Origin: Novosphingobium subterraneum
GTDB lineage: Bacteria > Pseudomonadota > Alphaproteobacteria > Sphingomonadales > Sphingomonadaceae
DNA: 64,000 nt
Assembly (NCBI RefSeq): GCF_000807925.1
Contig: NZ_JRVC01000006.1
Coordinates: 1 to 64,000, forward strand
Direction of reading: 5' to 3'
The notes beneath the pieces are model-generated. The model made no database searches. It was given only the letters and a program-made list of their open reading frames with translations, and was not told the origin of the DNA. The position numbers and the translations under genes were made by a program. How positions within the stretch are numbered: the first letter of the stretch is position 1; every line of letters begins with the position of its first letter. Positions 1 through 8,039 of this stretch are shown in pieces.

Positions 1-262
1 TCGAAACCGATTCGGGCACGACCACGGAACCGGCAAAATGCATGACCGCGCGCGTACCCTGTTCGGCAAAGATGCGCCCCAGAAGGTCGGCATCCTCGAT
101 ATCGCCTTCGTAGAACGGCACATCATCGGGCACGGCGAAGCGGAAGCCGGTGACGAGATTGTCGATCACCGCGACCGGATGGTCCGCGTCCCTCAGCGCC
201 AGCACGGCGTGGGCGCCGATGTAGCCTGCGCCGCCGGTGACGAGAACGGGAACCTTCGACAT
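1..262 (-). CDS. galE: UDP-glucose 4-epimerase, 5' end only (partial)
   Basis: This is the first 87 codons of an NAD-dependent sugar epimerase; the rest lies outside the window. The translation opens with the Rossmann nucleotide-binding motif TGGAGYIGAH (residues 9-18), followed by a VIDNL strand end near residue 38 that contacts the adenosine ribose and a FYEGDIED segment near residue 55. This order is characteristic of the GalE branch of the extended SDR family, which interconverts UDP-glucose and UDP-galactose for envelope polysaccharides. The start is an ATG whose complement is at 260-262. It is divergent from the next gene. Another UDP-sugar epimerase of the same family is possible because the catalytic YxxxK is not visible here. 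Confidence 0.88.
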   Translation of the reverse strand, partial: MSKVPVLVTGGAGYIGAHAVLALRDADHPVAVIDNLVTGFRFAVPDDVPFYEGDIEDADLLGRIFAEQGTRAVMHFAGSVVVPESVS

Positions 263-381
263 TGGCAATTCGCTCCGCTCTGGCGCAGGTTTCGTTGCTC
301 CCGCGCGTTCATGGTTGCGACAGCGCGGGCGATTTACACGTCCGGCCGGGTCGCGCCTCACCCCTTACGGGAAAATTACGA

Positions 382-1056
382 ATGAAAGCCAAACCGATCT
401 TGTCTGCCGTCGCATTCCTTGCTGCAAGCTCCAGCGCGTTTGCCCAAGCCATGCCGCCGGGCAGACGGTGGGACCAGCCGATGGACCAGCGCATCGGGCG
501 GCAAAACGGGCGGCAGAGTGCCGAGCCTTCGCGCAAGGTCGAGGTGGAGGCATTCCAGGCCGCCGATGCGGCATCTCTTCTGGGCAAGGGGCCGATCACC
601 GTCGCCGCTGCCGAAGGCGCCGAGGCCGAATGGAAGCTGCCGGTCTATGAAGCCGCCGTCGTCGATCAGTTGGCCAAGCTTGGCTACGAAACGGCCGTGA
701 ACGGCGCGGAAGGCGGACAGATCGCGCAGATCGGCATTCGCCACGAGCAGGTCGTGCCCGAGGAAGCCAAGCGCAAGCCGGTTTCGGGCGCGATGGAGGT
801 GGGCGTTTCCAATCGCGGCAACTACACCGCGATGGCGCTCAACATCGACCTGACCAAGGCGAAGAAGGCCATCGTCGCAACCCGGCTCGACGTGCGCATC
901 CGCGACAAGGCGAGCAATCGCGTGCTGTGGGAAGGCCACGCCGAAGCGCAGACGCGCGAGGACGACGATGGCCTGAACAATGGCGCAGTTGCGGCAAGGC
1001 TGGCCTCGGCGCTGTTCGCGAAATTTGCCGATGCGCAGGTGGTTCCGGCGAGCTGA
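382..1056 (+). CDS. Secreted DUF4136-like protein, first of two tandem paralogues
   Basis: A 224-residue exported protein of unknown function. Residues 1-22 form a signal peptide (short basic N-terminus, hydrophobic core, AFAQA cleavage region). I start at ATG 382 because the longer open frame upstream would bury this signal. The C-terminal half contains TRLDVRIRDK and VLWEGHAEAQ, which align closely with [10 protein letters not shown] and [10 protein letters not shown] of the following gene, so the two arose by tandem duplication. The overall pattern resembles the DUF4136 group of envelope proteins. There is no lipobox Cys, so it is probably periplasmic rather than lipidated. No catalytic motif is visible. 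Confidence 0.75.
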   Translation: MKAKPILSAVAFLAASSSAFAQAMPPGRRWDQPMDQRIGRQNGRQSAEPSRKVEVEAFQAADAASLLGKGPITVAAAEGAEAEWKLPVYEAAVVDQLAKLGYETAVNGAEGGQIAQIGIRHEQVVPEEAKRKPVSGAMEVGVSNRGNYTAMALNIDLTKAKKAIVATRLDVRIRDKASNRVLWEGHAEAQTREDDDGLNNGAVAARLASALFAKFADAQVVPAS

Positions 1057-1134
1057 CTGGAGCAGGTGTGCCAATTGGCATTGCGGTGAAATCCGCGGCG
1101 TAGCACCACCTGCGCCATGATCATGGGACGCAGA

Positions 1135-1731
1135 ATGATGAAACGCCTTGTAGCCGCAATTGCCCTTGCTGCCCTGATGGCAACGCCCGTCAAGGCCAAG
1201 CCCGCACCGATCGAGGTCACGCGGTTTCACACCGCGCAGACGCTGCCCCGGCTGAAAGGCGCGGCGGTGATTGTCGAGGCGGCGCCGGGCAGTGACCGAT
1301 CCAGCCTGGAAGATCAGGTCTGGCTTGCCGCGGTACAGAAGGAACTGTTTGCCAGCGGTTTTGGCAGCGCCACGCCGGGCGCCGCCGATGCCGTGGCCGA
1401 AGTGCGCGTCGACCGCGAGGTGCTCAAGCGCGAGAGGCAGCGCGGACCGGTGAGCGTCGGCGTGGGCGGATCGACCGGCAGCTATGGCGGCGGCGTGGGG
1501 CTGGGTGTCGGCATCAATCTGGGCGGAGGGCCGAAGGACTACGTCGTCACGCGCCTGTCGGTGCGCATCCGCGACCGCCGGACCGGCGAGGCGCTGTGGG
1601 AAGGCCGTGCCGAAAACCGCGAGAAGGCCAAGGCGAAGGAAGCCGACCCGGCGCTTGCCGCACCTCGCCTGGCGCATGCCCTGTTCTCGGGCTTCCCCGG
1701 CACGTCAGGGGATACTATCACTGTCAAATGA
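1135..1731 (+). CDS. Secreted DUF4136-like protein, second paralogue
   Basis: About 198 residues with a signal peptide (hydrophobic core, cleavage near VKAKP). Two adjacent ATGs (1135 and 1138) follow a GGGACG stretch; either gives a good signal peptide, whereas the further upstream ATG at 1117 adds a poor leader. A glycine-rich segment (about residues 105-128, [19 protein letters not shown]) precedes the [10 protein letters not shown] and LWEGRAEN block shared with the upstream paralogue. The stop overlaps the start of the carboxypeptidase gene (ATGA), suggesting translational coupling. The role is unknown, probably periplasmic or outer-membrane associated. Confidence 0.75.
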   Translation: MMKRLVAAIALAALMATPVKAKPAPIEVTRFHTAQTLPRLKGAAVIVEAAPGSDRSSLEDQVWLAAVQKELFASGFGSATPGAADAVAEVRVDREVLKRERQRGPVSVGVGGSTGSYGGGVGLGVGINLGGGPKDYVVTRLSVRIRDRRTGEALWEGRAENREKAKAKEADPALAAPRLAHALFSGFPGTSGDTITVK

Positions 1732-2858
1732 CAGATATCCGCATCAATGCCGCGTTCGATTCCGGCAACATCGAAGTGCTCCAGGTTTCGGGCGCGCGTG
1801 CGAAGCTGGCGATCCGCAAGGACCGCGAATCAGAGTTCTTCCAATGGTTCCACTTTCGCGTCGACGGGGCTGCGGGGCGTGAGCTGGAGCTGAAGATCAC
1901 CGGACTTGGCAATTCCGCCTATCCGGGTGGCTGGCCGGGGTATCGGGCAGCCTTCTCTGAAGACCGCGAGTTCTGGGGCCGGACCGAGACCAGCCATGAT
2001 CCGGGCGAGGACGGCGGGACGCTGACCATCCGCCACACGCCCGAGGCTGGCACCTGCTGGTTCGCTTATTTCGCGCCCTATTCGATGGAGCGGCATCACG
2101 ATCTGGTGGCGCAAACGGCGGCGCTGCCGGGTGTGACCCATCGCTGCCTTGGCACCAGCATCGAAGGCCAGCCGATCGACTGCCTCGAGATCGGCGAAGG
2201 CCCGAAGCAGGTCTGGCTCTATGCCCGCCAGCATCCCGGCGAATCGATGGCCGAATGGTGGATGGAAGGCGCGCTCGAACTGCTGACCGACCCTGCCGAC
2301 CCACATGGCCGCAAGCTGCGCCAGCTCTGCCGCTTCCACGTGGTGCCCAACGCCAACCCGGACGGATCGTGCCGGGGGCACTTGCGCACCAATGCCGTGG
2401 GCGTGAACCTCAACCGCGAATGGCACGAGCCGACGCCGGAGCGTTCGCCCGAAGTGCTGGCAATCCGCAATGCCATGGACGAGGCCGGCGTGGACTTTGC
2501 CATGGACGTGCACGGCGACGAGGCGATCCCGCACGTGTTCCTTGCCGGATTCGAAGGCATCCCTTCGTGGACCGACGAGCTTGGCGCCTCCTACGAACGC
2601 TACCGCCGCATCCTGGAACGCCGCACCCCCGATTTCCAGACGCGGCGCGGCTATCCCATCGCCGCGCCGGGCCGCGCCAACCTGACGATGTCGACCAACC
2701 AGGTCGCCCACCGCTTCGGCTGCGTGGCAATGACGCTGGAAATGCCGTTCAAGGACAACGACGACCTGCCCTGCAAGGAACAGGGCTGGAGCCCGGAACG
2801 GTCGAAGCTGCTGGCGCGCGATTGCCTCGCCTCGCTGCTGGAGTGGCTGGAGGGTTAA
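1728..2858 (+). CDS. M14 zinc carboxypeptidase, cytosolic CCP/AGBL-like
   Basis: A 376-residue metallocarboxypeptidase. An N-terminal beta domain with FQWFHFRV (about 34-41) is the signature of the cytosolic carboxypeptidase subgroup, and the catalytic M14 domain follows. Zinc ligands are visible as HPGE (His169, Glu172) and the His of DVHGDE (His262); substrate-binding residues are in NPDG and NLNREW, and the catalytic Glu is in TLEMPF (about residue 338). No signal peptide, so it should act in the cytoplasm. Family members remove C-terminal residues, often acidic ones, from peptides or proteins; the bacterial substrate is unknown. The start overlaps the preceding stop by 4 bp. Confidence 0.93.
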   Translation: MTDIRINAAFDSGNIEVLQVSGARAKLAIRKDRESEFFQWFHFRVDGAAGRELELKITGLGNSAYPGGWPGYRAAFSEDREFWGRTETSHDPGEDGGTLTIRHTPEAGTCWFAYFAPYSMERHHDLVAQTAALPGVTHRCLGTSIEGQPIDCLEIGEGPKQVWLYARQHPGESMAEWWMEGALELLTDPADPHGRKLRQLCRFHVVPNANPDGSCRGHLRTNAVGVNLNREWHEPTPERSPEVLAIRNAMDEAGVDFAMDVHGDEAIPHVFLAGFEGIPSWTDELGASYERYRRILERRTPDFQTRRGYPIAAPGRANLTMSTNQVAHRFGCVAMTLEMPFKDNDDLPCKEQGWSPERSKLLARDCLASLLEWLEG

Positions 2859-2880
2859 GCCCTTTACCCAAAGTTAAGAG

Positions 2881-3033
2881 ATGAGGGCGCATGGCTCGAG
2901 CATGGCCCGCACCATCGCCCTCATCCACGCGCCCCTCGCCGACTTCTCGGCGGCTGAACTGGCGCGCAAGGCGATCGTCCTCGGCTGCGCCGCTGCGCTG
3001 ATCATGGCGGGCAAGCCGTTCCTGTTTTTCTGA
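2881..3033 (+). CDS. Small membrane-type protein, hypothetical (50 aa)
   Basis: A 50-codon frame beginning 22 bp after the carboxypeptidase stop, preceded by TTAAGAG. The product has an N-terminal polar part and a hydrophobic C-terminal helix (AIVLGCAAALIMAGKPFLFF), as expected for a small single-pass membrane protein. Codon use is GC-rich at third positions like its neighbours, which supports coding. No family recognised; it could be a chance frame. Confidence 0.4.
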   Translation: MRAHGSSMARTIALIHAPLADFSAAELARKAIVLGCAAALIMAGKPFLFF

Positions 3034-3086
3034 GCTAGCACTGCCCAATCTAGGTCAAGTGGCAACGCCTGTGACCGCTCGCCGCT

Positions 3087-3743
3087 CTAGTCACGAAGCT
3101 CCAGAACCCGCTTTACCGCAAACCAAGTACCCCAATCGAAGGGTGCATCGCTCAGAGATCCGGACAGAGTCTCCGCAACCAAACTCATCAAATCGGCGTA
3201 GTGGCTCATGCACGCCGCATTTCCGGATCCACCGACGACTGCCCGCTCCCGCCATCGCTCGAACATGAATCCTGTACCGTCGACGCACTGGAATGCTTCG
3301 CCCCTGTACCTACCCACTTTCCGGTCAAACACATCCAAGAACAGTTTTGCCTGGCCTTTGCTAAGCGAGAAGCTTCTCTCGTATGCTGGCCCCGTCCCAT
3401 CATATGCAATCGCGTAGATTGCGCCTTTGGCAGTGCCATCTAAGCGACGGTCCAACGAAATCTTGTACCGCCAGCGAGGCCATTCCGACAGAACCAGCCG
3501 CAAGCCGCCATTCGCTTCCGGGTCGAGACTATGGCGCTTTTCAAACTCACGAATGATCTTCAGATCCGCATCGTGCCATTCATCGCCAAGGACGAACTGG
3601 CGCTGTTGGGTTGTTCGGCTGTATTGGCGGTACGATTCATCCAGAACAAATAGTCCGACACCGTAGAGCACGATTGCGGCGGCCAAGAAGACAGTAGCGA
3701 CGACGACGATCTTGCGAACCGATCTGTCGTTAAACTTGATCAT
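3087..3743 (-). CDS. Membrane-anchored hypothetical protein (218 aa)
   Basis: One N-terminal transmembrane segment (about residues 11-33, IVVVATVFLAAAIVLYGVGLF) followed by a soluble domain of about 180 residues, so probably a periplasmic domain anchored in the inner membrane. No motif recognised. Base composition is noticeably less GC-rich than the surrounding genes (many AT-ending codons), a possible sign of acquired DNA or weaker selection. It is convergent with the small frame at 2881 and is followed upstream by a gene-poor stretch with a REP-like hairpin. Confidence 0.65.
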   Translation of the reverse strand: MIKFNDRSVRKIVVVATVFLAAAIVLYGVGLFVLDESYRQYSRTTQQRQFVLGDEWHDADLKIIREFEKRHSLDPEANGGLRLVLSEWPRWRYKISLDRRLDGTAKGAIYAIAYDGTGPAYERSFSLSKGQAKLFLDVFDRKVGRYRGEAFQCVDGTGFMFERWRERAVVGGSGNAACMSHYADLMSLVAETLSGSLSDAPFDWGTWFAVKRVLELRD

Positions 3744-3961
3744 GGCCGGGAGCTAGCCGCAAGTCAGCCAAGGCGACAATAGGGTTTGTCGAAGCTGGGC
3801 AAGAAGACCTTCAAGGTTGCGACAGGTTCCTTCGGAAGATCGCCGTCGCCCGGTGTTCGACATGGGGCTGCGCTCATTCTGCGATTATGCGCTCGGCATG
3901 ACGGCTCAACAGGCGCGGCAAGATTCGCGGGAGTCTGCGAGGGGCGTCAGAAGGGAGCCAG

Positions 3962-3982
3962 GCCCCGTGTCGAGCACGGGGC
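3962..3982. repeat. REP-like hairpin in the 3744-4033 gap
   Basis: The 290-bp gap between the membrane-anchored unknown and arsC has no convincing gene. It contains a perfect 8-bp stem, GCCCCGTG against CACGGGGC, with a 5-nt loop. A diverged copy of the same phrase (GTGTTCGACATGGGG) lies about 110 bp upstream. Such short GC-rich dyads are scattered in intergenic DNA of sphingomonads. Confidence 0.5.
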
Positions 3983-4033
3983 GACGAGGGGTTTGGGGCT
4001 GGTTGGAGCGGGTAGGCTCAACCGCCGCTCCCC

Positions 4034-4375
4034 CTACAATATCTCCAGCACCTTTTCCTTCGGGCGGCACAGGCGGACGCCCTTTTCCGTCTCCACCAGC
4101 GGACGCTCGATCAGCTTGGGTTCGGCGGCCATGGCGGCCAGCACCGTCGCGTCATCGGCTGAGGGCAGGCCGCGTTCCTCGGCGTCGGTGCCACGCAAGC
4201 GCAGGCCCTGCTGTGGGGTGAGGCCGGCATCGCGGTAGAGCTGGGCGAGCTTTTCGGCACTGGGCGGGGTCTTGAGGTATTCGACCACCGTCACCTCCGC
4301 GCCCGCATCCTGCAGCATCGCCAAGGTGTTGCGCGAGGTGCCGCAGTTGGGGTTGTGCCAGATCGTTGCCTTCAT
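4034..4375 (-). CDS. arsC: Arsenate reductase, glutaredoxin-coupled ArsC family
   Basis: A 113-residue protein of the ArsC/Spx thioredoxin-fold family. The catalytic Cys11 sits in HNPNCGTSRNTL, the classic ArsC active-site context, and an arginine-rich block around LRLRGTD matches the arsenate-binding region. It reduces arsenate to arsenite using glutathione/glutaredoxin in the cytoplasm. ATG at 4375 is preceded by a good GGAGG; the longer frame upstream is not needed. No arsenite pump or ArsR is adjacent, so it may be a housekeeping paralogue (YffB-like) rather than part of an ars operon. It is divergent from the TonB receptor and shares a palindrome-bearing intergenic region with it. Confidence 0.9.
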   Translation of the reverse strand: MKATIWHNPNCGTSRNTLAMLQDAGAEVTVVEYLKTPPSAEKLAQLYRDAGLTPQQGLRLRGTDAEERGLPSADDATVLAAMAAEPKLIERPLVETEKGVRLCRPKEKVLEIL

Positions 4376-4460
4376 CGCTGCCTCCTGCGTGTTCGATGCA
4401 AGCCTCATAACCCCGCGAGCACTGGCTGCAACGCCCGCGTTTTGACGCAGGTCAATGTTA

Positions 4461-4538
4461 TTGCGAAAAATTCGCAAGAAACCCCTTGCAAGTGCGATTG
4501 ACTCGCAATACTCGCCCTCTTGCGAATGATTATCGCAA
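4461..4538. promoter_or_regulatory. Three TGCGA/TCGCA palindromes, probable Fur-type operators
   Basis: Three inverted repeats share arms TGCGA...TCGCA: TTGCGAAAAATTCGCAA at 4461-4477 (7-bp arms), TGCGATTGACTCGCA at 4493-4507, and TTGCGAATGATTATCGCAA at 4520-4538 (6-bp arms). The core of the third, AATGATTATC, resembles half of the classic Fur box. They lie just upstream of a TonB siderophore receptor and within 90 bp of the divergent arsC start. Iron-responsive repression by Fur is inferred; another iron regulator could use these sites. Confidence 0.65.
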
Positions 4539-4563
4539 ACACGTGATCGTTAAGGGGACTACC

Positions 4564-6651
4564 GTGAACCGTCTTTCCAGCCTGCTGCTCGCCGGAACCG
4601 TGCTGATGCCTTCTGCCGCCTTTGCAGAAGATCTGGTGCCCGCAGATGCCGCGCTGGAGGCCGATGGAACCAACACCGTGATCGTCGTGACCGGCACCGC
4701 CGACGGCTATCGCCCGGTCGATGCCAATGCGGTGAAGACGCCGACCCCGCTGGTCAACGTGCCGCAGACCATCACCGTGCTTACCCGCGAGCAGCTTGAC
4801 GACCAGGGCATCACCCAACTGGGCGATGCACTGCGCTATGTTCCGGGCGTGGTGCTCGGCCAGGGCGAGGGCCATCGCGACCAGATCAACCTGCGCGGCC
4901 AGAACACCACTGCCGACTTCTACCTCGACGGCCTGCGCGACGACACGCAGTATTACCGCTCGCTCTACAACATCGAGCGGGTCGAAGTGCTGAAGGGCGC
5001 CAATGCGCTCCTGTTTGGCCGTGGCGGCGGTGGCGGCGTGGTCAATCGCGTCAGCAAGACGCCCGACCTTGACCGAACCAAGGGCGAGGCCAGCGCCAAT
5101 GTCGACAGCTTCGGCGCCTTTGCGCTGGCCGCCGACTGGAACCAGCCCCTCACCGAGACTGTCGGCGCGCGCTTCAACGGCACCTACGAGGAATTCGACA
5201 ACCACCGCCAGGACTTCGAGGGCCGCTTCATCGGCGTGAACCCGACCATGGCCTTCCAGCCCGGCGAGAAGACCCGCATCGAGTTGTCCTACAACTATGA
5301 CGACGACCGCCGTACCACCGACCGCGGCGTGCCCTCGGTAAACGGCAAGCCGCTGACCGGCTATGACGATACCTTCTTCGGCCGCTCGGACGTCAACATT
5401 GCGACGGTTGTAGCGCACATCGCGCAGGCCCGCCTCGATCACGAACTGGCCGATGGCCTCAGCTTCAACGTGCTGGGCCAGTACACCCACACCGACAAGT
5501 ATTACGGCAACGTCTTCGCCGGCAGTGCGGTGAACGCTTCGAACCAGCTGACGCTCTCGGGCTATTCCAGCGCCAACGTGCGCGAAAGCTGGGTCGGGCA
5601 GACCAACCTTGTCTGGGAAGGCCGGACTGGCGGCATCGGCCATACCGTTCTGGCCGGTCTCGAGGTTTCGAGCCAGGACACCTCGAGCCTGCGTTCCGAC
5701 CCGATCTTCAGCGGCTCCACCACCGTGACACTGGCCAAGCGCCTGACCATCCCGGCGGTGACTTTCGCCGCGCCCAGCCGTTCGACCTTCAGCCGGGTCG
5801 ATACCTGGTCAGCCTACTTCCAGGACCAGATCGAGCTGGCCTCGTTCCTGCAGGTCGTGGCAGGGGTGCGCTTCGACGAATTCAGGATCAGCGCTGACAA
5901 CCGCATCGCCACGACCACGGCCGCGCGCACGGACCGCAAGTGGTCGCCGCGCTTCGGCGTGATCGTCAAGCCGCAGGAGAACGTAAGCTTCTATGGCAGC
6001 TTTACCCGCACCTTCCTGCCACAGTCGGGCGACCAGTTCGGCTCGCTGGACGCCACGCAGGCGACGCTGGCACCGGAGGAGTTCGAGAACCTCGAGGCAG
6101 GCGTGAAGTGGGACGTGAACCCGAACCTCGCCTTCACAGCGGCGGCCTACCAGCTTGACCGCGAAAATTCGCGCTTCAACAACCCGGCCACCGGCTTCCC
6201 CGAGCTGTCGGGCAAGACCCGCGCCAAGGGTGTGGAGCTTTCGCTCGCCGGCCGCGTGCTGCCGCAGCTGCAGGTGAGCCTGGGCTATACGCTGCAGGAC
6301 GGCGAAGTGCGTTCGCGGACCACGGCAGCTCTGCCCGGCACGCGGCTGGCACAGCTGCCGCGCCACCAGGCTTCGGCGTGGGCCCGCTACGACGTGAGCG
6401 ACAAGCTGGGCCTTGGCGTGGGTCTGACGCACCAGTCGAAGAGCTTCACGACGATCAGCAACGCGGTAACGCTGCCGGCGTTCACGCGGATCGATGCCGC
6501 GGTATTCTATGACCTGTCGGAGAACCTGTCGGTCCAGCTCAATGTCGAGAACCTCACCGACACCGACTATTTCCCCTCGGCGCATACCGACAACAACATC
6601 TCCACCGGCGAGCCGATCAATGCCCGCCTGACGGTGCGCGCGAAGTTCTGA
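4564..6651 (+). CDS. TonB-dependent siderophore receptor
   Basis: A 695-residue outer-membrane receptor that imports a ferric siderophore with TonB energy. I choose GTG 4564 because it follows AAGGGGA and gives a clean signal peptide ending at AFA (residue 21); the longer frame starts in the operator region. The plug domain (about residues 55-170) carries TPTPLVNVPQTITVLTREQL and the NLRGQ motif; the rest is a 22-strand barrel ending in RLTVRAKF with the C-terminal Phe needed for barrel assembly. The domain order matches the FpvA/FhuA-like siderophore receptor group. No siderophore synthesis or periplasmic uptake genes are adjacent, so the ligand is unknown and may be a xenosiderophore. Confidence 0.93.
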   Translation: MNRLSSLLLAGTVLMPSAAFAEDLVPADAALEADGTNTVIVVTGTADGYRPVDANAVKTPTPLVNVPQTITVLTREQLDDQGITQLGDALRYVPGVVLGQGEGHRDQINLRGQNTTADFYLDGLRDDTQYYRSLYNIERVEVLKGANALLFGRGGGGGVVNRVSKTPDLDRTKGEASANVDSFGAFALAADWNQPLTETVGARFNGTYEEFDNHRQDFEGRFIGVNPTMAFQPGEKTRIELSYNYDDDRRTTDRGVPSVNGKPLTGYDDTFFGRSDVNIATVVAHIAQARLDHELADGLSFNVLGQYTHTDKYYGNVFAGSAVNASNQLTLSGYSSANVRESWVGQTNLVWEGRTGGIGHTVLAGLEVSSQDTSSLRSDPIFSGSTTVTLAKRLTIPAVTFAAPSRSTFSRVDTWSAYFQDQIELASFLQVVAGVRFDEFRISADNRIATTTAARTDRKWSPRFGVIVKPQENVSFYGSFTRTFLPQSGDQFGSLDATQATLAPEEFENLEAGVKWDVNPNLAFTAAAYQLDRENSRFNNPATGFPELSGKTRAKGVELSLAGRVLPQLQVSLGYTLQDGEVRSRTTAALPGTRLAQLPRHQASAWARYDVSDKLGLGVGLTHQSKSFTTISNAVTLPAFTRIDAAVFYDLSENLSVQLNVENLTDTDYFPSAHTDNNISTGEPINARLTVRAKF

Positions 6652-6660
6652 AACACCCCA

Positions 6661-6698
6661 GGCGCTCTCCCATTCCCCCCTCGCGAGGGGAGGGCGCC
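6661..6698. terminator. Nested GC-rich hairpin between convergent genes
   Basis: GGCGCTCTCCC (6661-6671) pairs with GGGAGGGCGCC (6688-6698), 10 of 11 positions, and encloses a CCCCTCGCGAGGGG palindrome. It lies between the TonB receptor stop and the stop of the convergent [2Fe-2S] gene. There is no T-tract, so it may act as a bidirectional barrier or mRNA 3' stabiliser rather than a textbook intrinsic terminator. Confidence 0.5.
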
Positions 6699-6704
6699 AC
6701 CCCT

Positions 6705-7214
6705 TCAGCCTGCGCCGGGCGCCACGATCGCCGGTGGCGGAGCGGCGCTGATCGTCTCCTCGCCGCGCATCACGCGGGCGGCGCGCTGGATCGCGCGGGT
6801 CAAGCGCGGATAGACGCCGCAGCGGCAGATGTTGGTGATGGCGCGGCCGATATCCTCGTCGGTCGGGCTGGCGCTGGTGGTGAGCAGCGCGGCCGCAGCC
6901 ATGACGATGCCCGGCGTGCAGAAGCCGCACTGGATTGCCTGCTCGGCCACCAGCGCCTGCTGCACCGGGTGCGAGCGGTCACCCGACAGGCCTTCGATGG
7001 TGGTGACGCTGCGGCCCTCGGCCTCGCCCAGCGAGAGGGTGCAGCTGGGCATTGCCTGTCCATCGACGATGACCATGCAGGCGCCGCATTCGCCGGTGCC
7101 GCAGCCGTACTTGGTGCCAGTGAGATTGGCCGCATCACGCAGCGCCCAGAGCAGCGGGGTATCGTCCTCGAGACGGTACTGCACGGGCTGGTTGTTGACG
7201 GTGAGGCGGGCCAT
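6705..7214 (-). CDS. [2Fe-2S] small subunit of a xanthine-oxidase-family hydroxylase
   Basis: A 169-residue electron-transfer subunit of the IorA/CoxS type. The plant-type ferredoxin cluster ligands are Cys38, Cys43, Cys46 and Cys58 (CGTGECGACMV), and the helical second cluster is bound by Cys96, Cys99, Cys130 and Cys132 (QCGFC and ICRCG). In known enzymes (isoquinoline 1-oxidoreductase, aldehyde or nicotinate dehydrogenases) it passes electrons from a molybdopterin large subunit to an acceptor. No large subunit is adjacent: upstream on the same strand is a class II aldolase. The partner must be elsewhere, or it was lost. Molybdate uptake genes occur at the far end of the window. Confidence 0.92.
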   Translation of the reverse strand: MARLTVNNQPVQYRLEDDTPLLWALRDAANLTGTKYGCGTGECGACMVIVDGQAMPSCTLSLGEAEGRSVTTIEGLSGDRSHPVQQALVAEQAIQCGFCTPGIVMAAAALLTTSASPTDEDIGRAITNICRCGVYPRLTRAIQRAARVMRGEETISAAPPPAIVAPGAG

Positions 7215-7246
7215 GGCCTCCGCTTAGCGCGCCGCCACCGCTTCAA

Positions 7247-8011
7247 TCAATCCCGCCAGCTGCGGTCGATCCTGTCGATGCGGCGGGTCCATGCGGCGAA
7301 GTCCGCCTCGCCGACGCGGCCGCCGGCATTGACCTGGCCGAGATCGCGCTGGTGGACCTTGATCACGTCCTCACCGACGTGGATCGGCGGGCGGCCCATC
7401 GAAAGCGTCGCCATCTGGATCTCGCAGGCGCGCTGCAGGCTCCACTGCGTGATGAACATCTGCTGCAGTGTCTGGGCCAGCACCACCGGGCCGTGGTTGC
7501 GCAGCATCAGCACGCGCTTGTCGCCAAGGTTGGCCAGCAGGCGCTCGCCCTCTTCGGCGCGGACGGTGACGCCCTCGAAATCGTGGTAGGCGAGCTGCCC
7601 AATGAAGTTGCAGGCGTAGAAGTTGATCGGCATCAGCCCTTCTTCGAGGCTGCACACCGCCATCGTCTCGGTCGTGTGGACGTGGCTGATCGCGTGGGCC
7701 CAGGGCAGGTGGCGGTGGAAATAGGCGTGCTGGGTGAAGCCCGCCTGGTTGACCGGATAGGTGCTGTCATCCAGCTTGTTGCCGTCGATGTCGATCTTGA
7801 CGAGGTTCGAGGCAGTGACCTCGCTGTAGAGCAGGCCGAACGGGTTGATCAGGAACGCGCCTTCCTGATCCGGCACTTTCAGCGAGATGTGGTTGTAGAT
7901 CGATTCGGACCAGCCCAGGTGGTCATAGATGCGATAGCAGGCGGCGAGTTCCTGCCGGGCATGCCATTCAGCGTCGCTGCATTCGATATTCGGCCGCAAA
8001 TGGGTGGCCAT
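7247..8011 (-). CDS. Class II aldolase/adducin family protein
   Basis: A 254-residue aldolase-fold protein. Metal ligands typical of the family are visible: HVH at 110-112 and His173 in RNHGPVV. The family includes fuculose- and ribulose-phosphate aldolases and decarboxylases; the substrate cannot be told from sequence. ATG at 8011 is preceded by GGGAGAG, and the longer upstream extension would run through the divergent SRAP gene. It sits 32 bp upstream of the [2Fe-2S] subunit on the same strand, so the two may be co-transcribed. No phosphosugar-binding motif is obvious, and the pairing with an oxidoreductase subunit hints at aromatic or heterocyclic catabolism (inference). Confidence 0.88.
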   Translation of the reverse strand: MATHLRPNIECSDAEWHARQELAACYRIYDHLGWSESIYNHISLKVPDQEGAFLINPFGLLYSEVTASNLVKIDIDGNKLDDSTYPVNQAGFTQHAYFHRHLPWAHAISHVHTTETMAVCSLEEGLMPINFYACNFIGQLAYHDFEGVTVRAEEGERLLANLGDKRVLMLRNHGPVVLAQTLQQMFITQWSLQRACEIQMATLSMGRPPIHVGEDVIKVHQRDLGQVNAGGRVGEADFAAWTRRIDRIDRSWRD

Positions 8012-8039
8012 GGCGCTCTCCCGCACATATCTGGTTGTT

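Noticed and set aside
376-1677. Long minus-strand open frame of over 400 codons across the two secreted paralogues
   Set aside because: It is a frame shadow of two plus-strand genes with signal peptides and paralogous motifs; its translation is Arg/His/Ala-rich with no motif.
4034-4477. Longer arsC start at 4477
   Set aside because: The extension has no homology to ArsC and overlaps the palindromic operator; ATG 4375 has a strong GGAGG.
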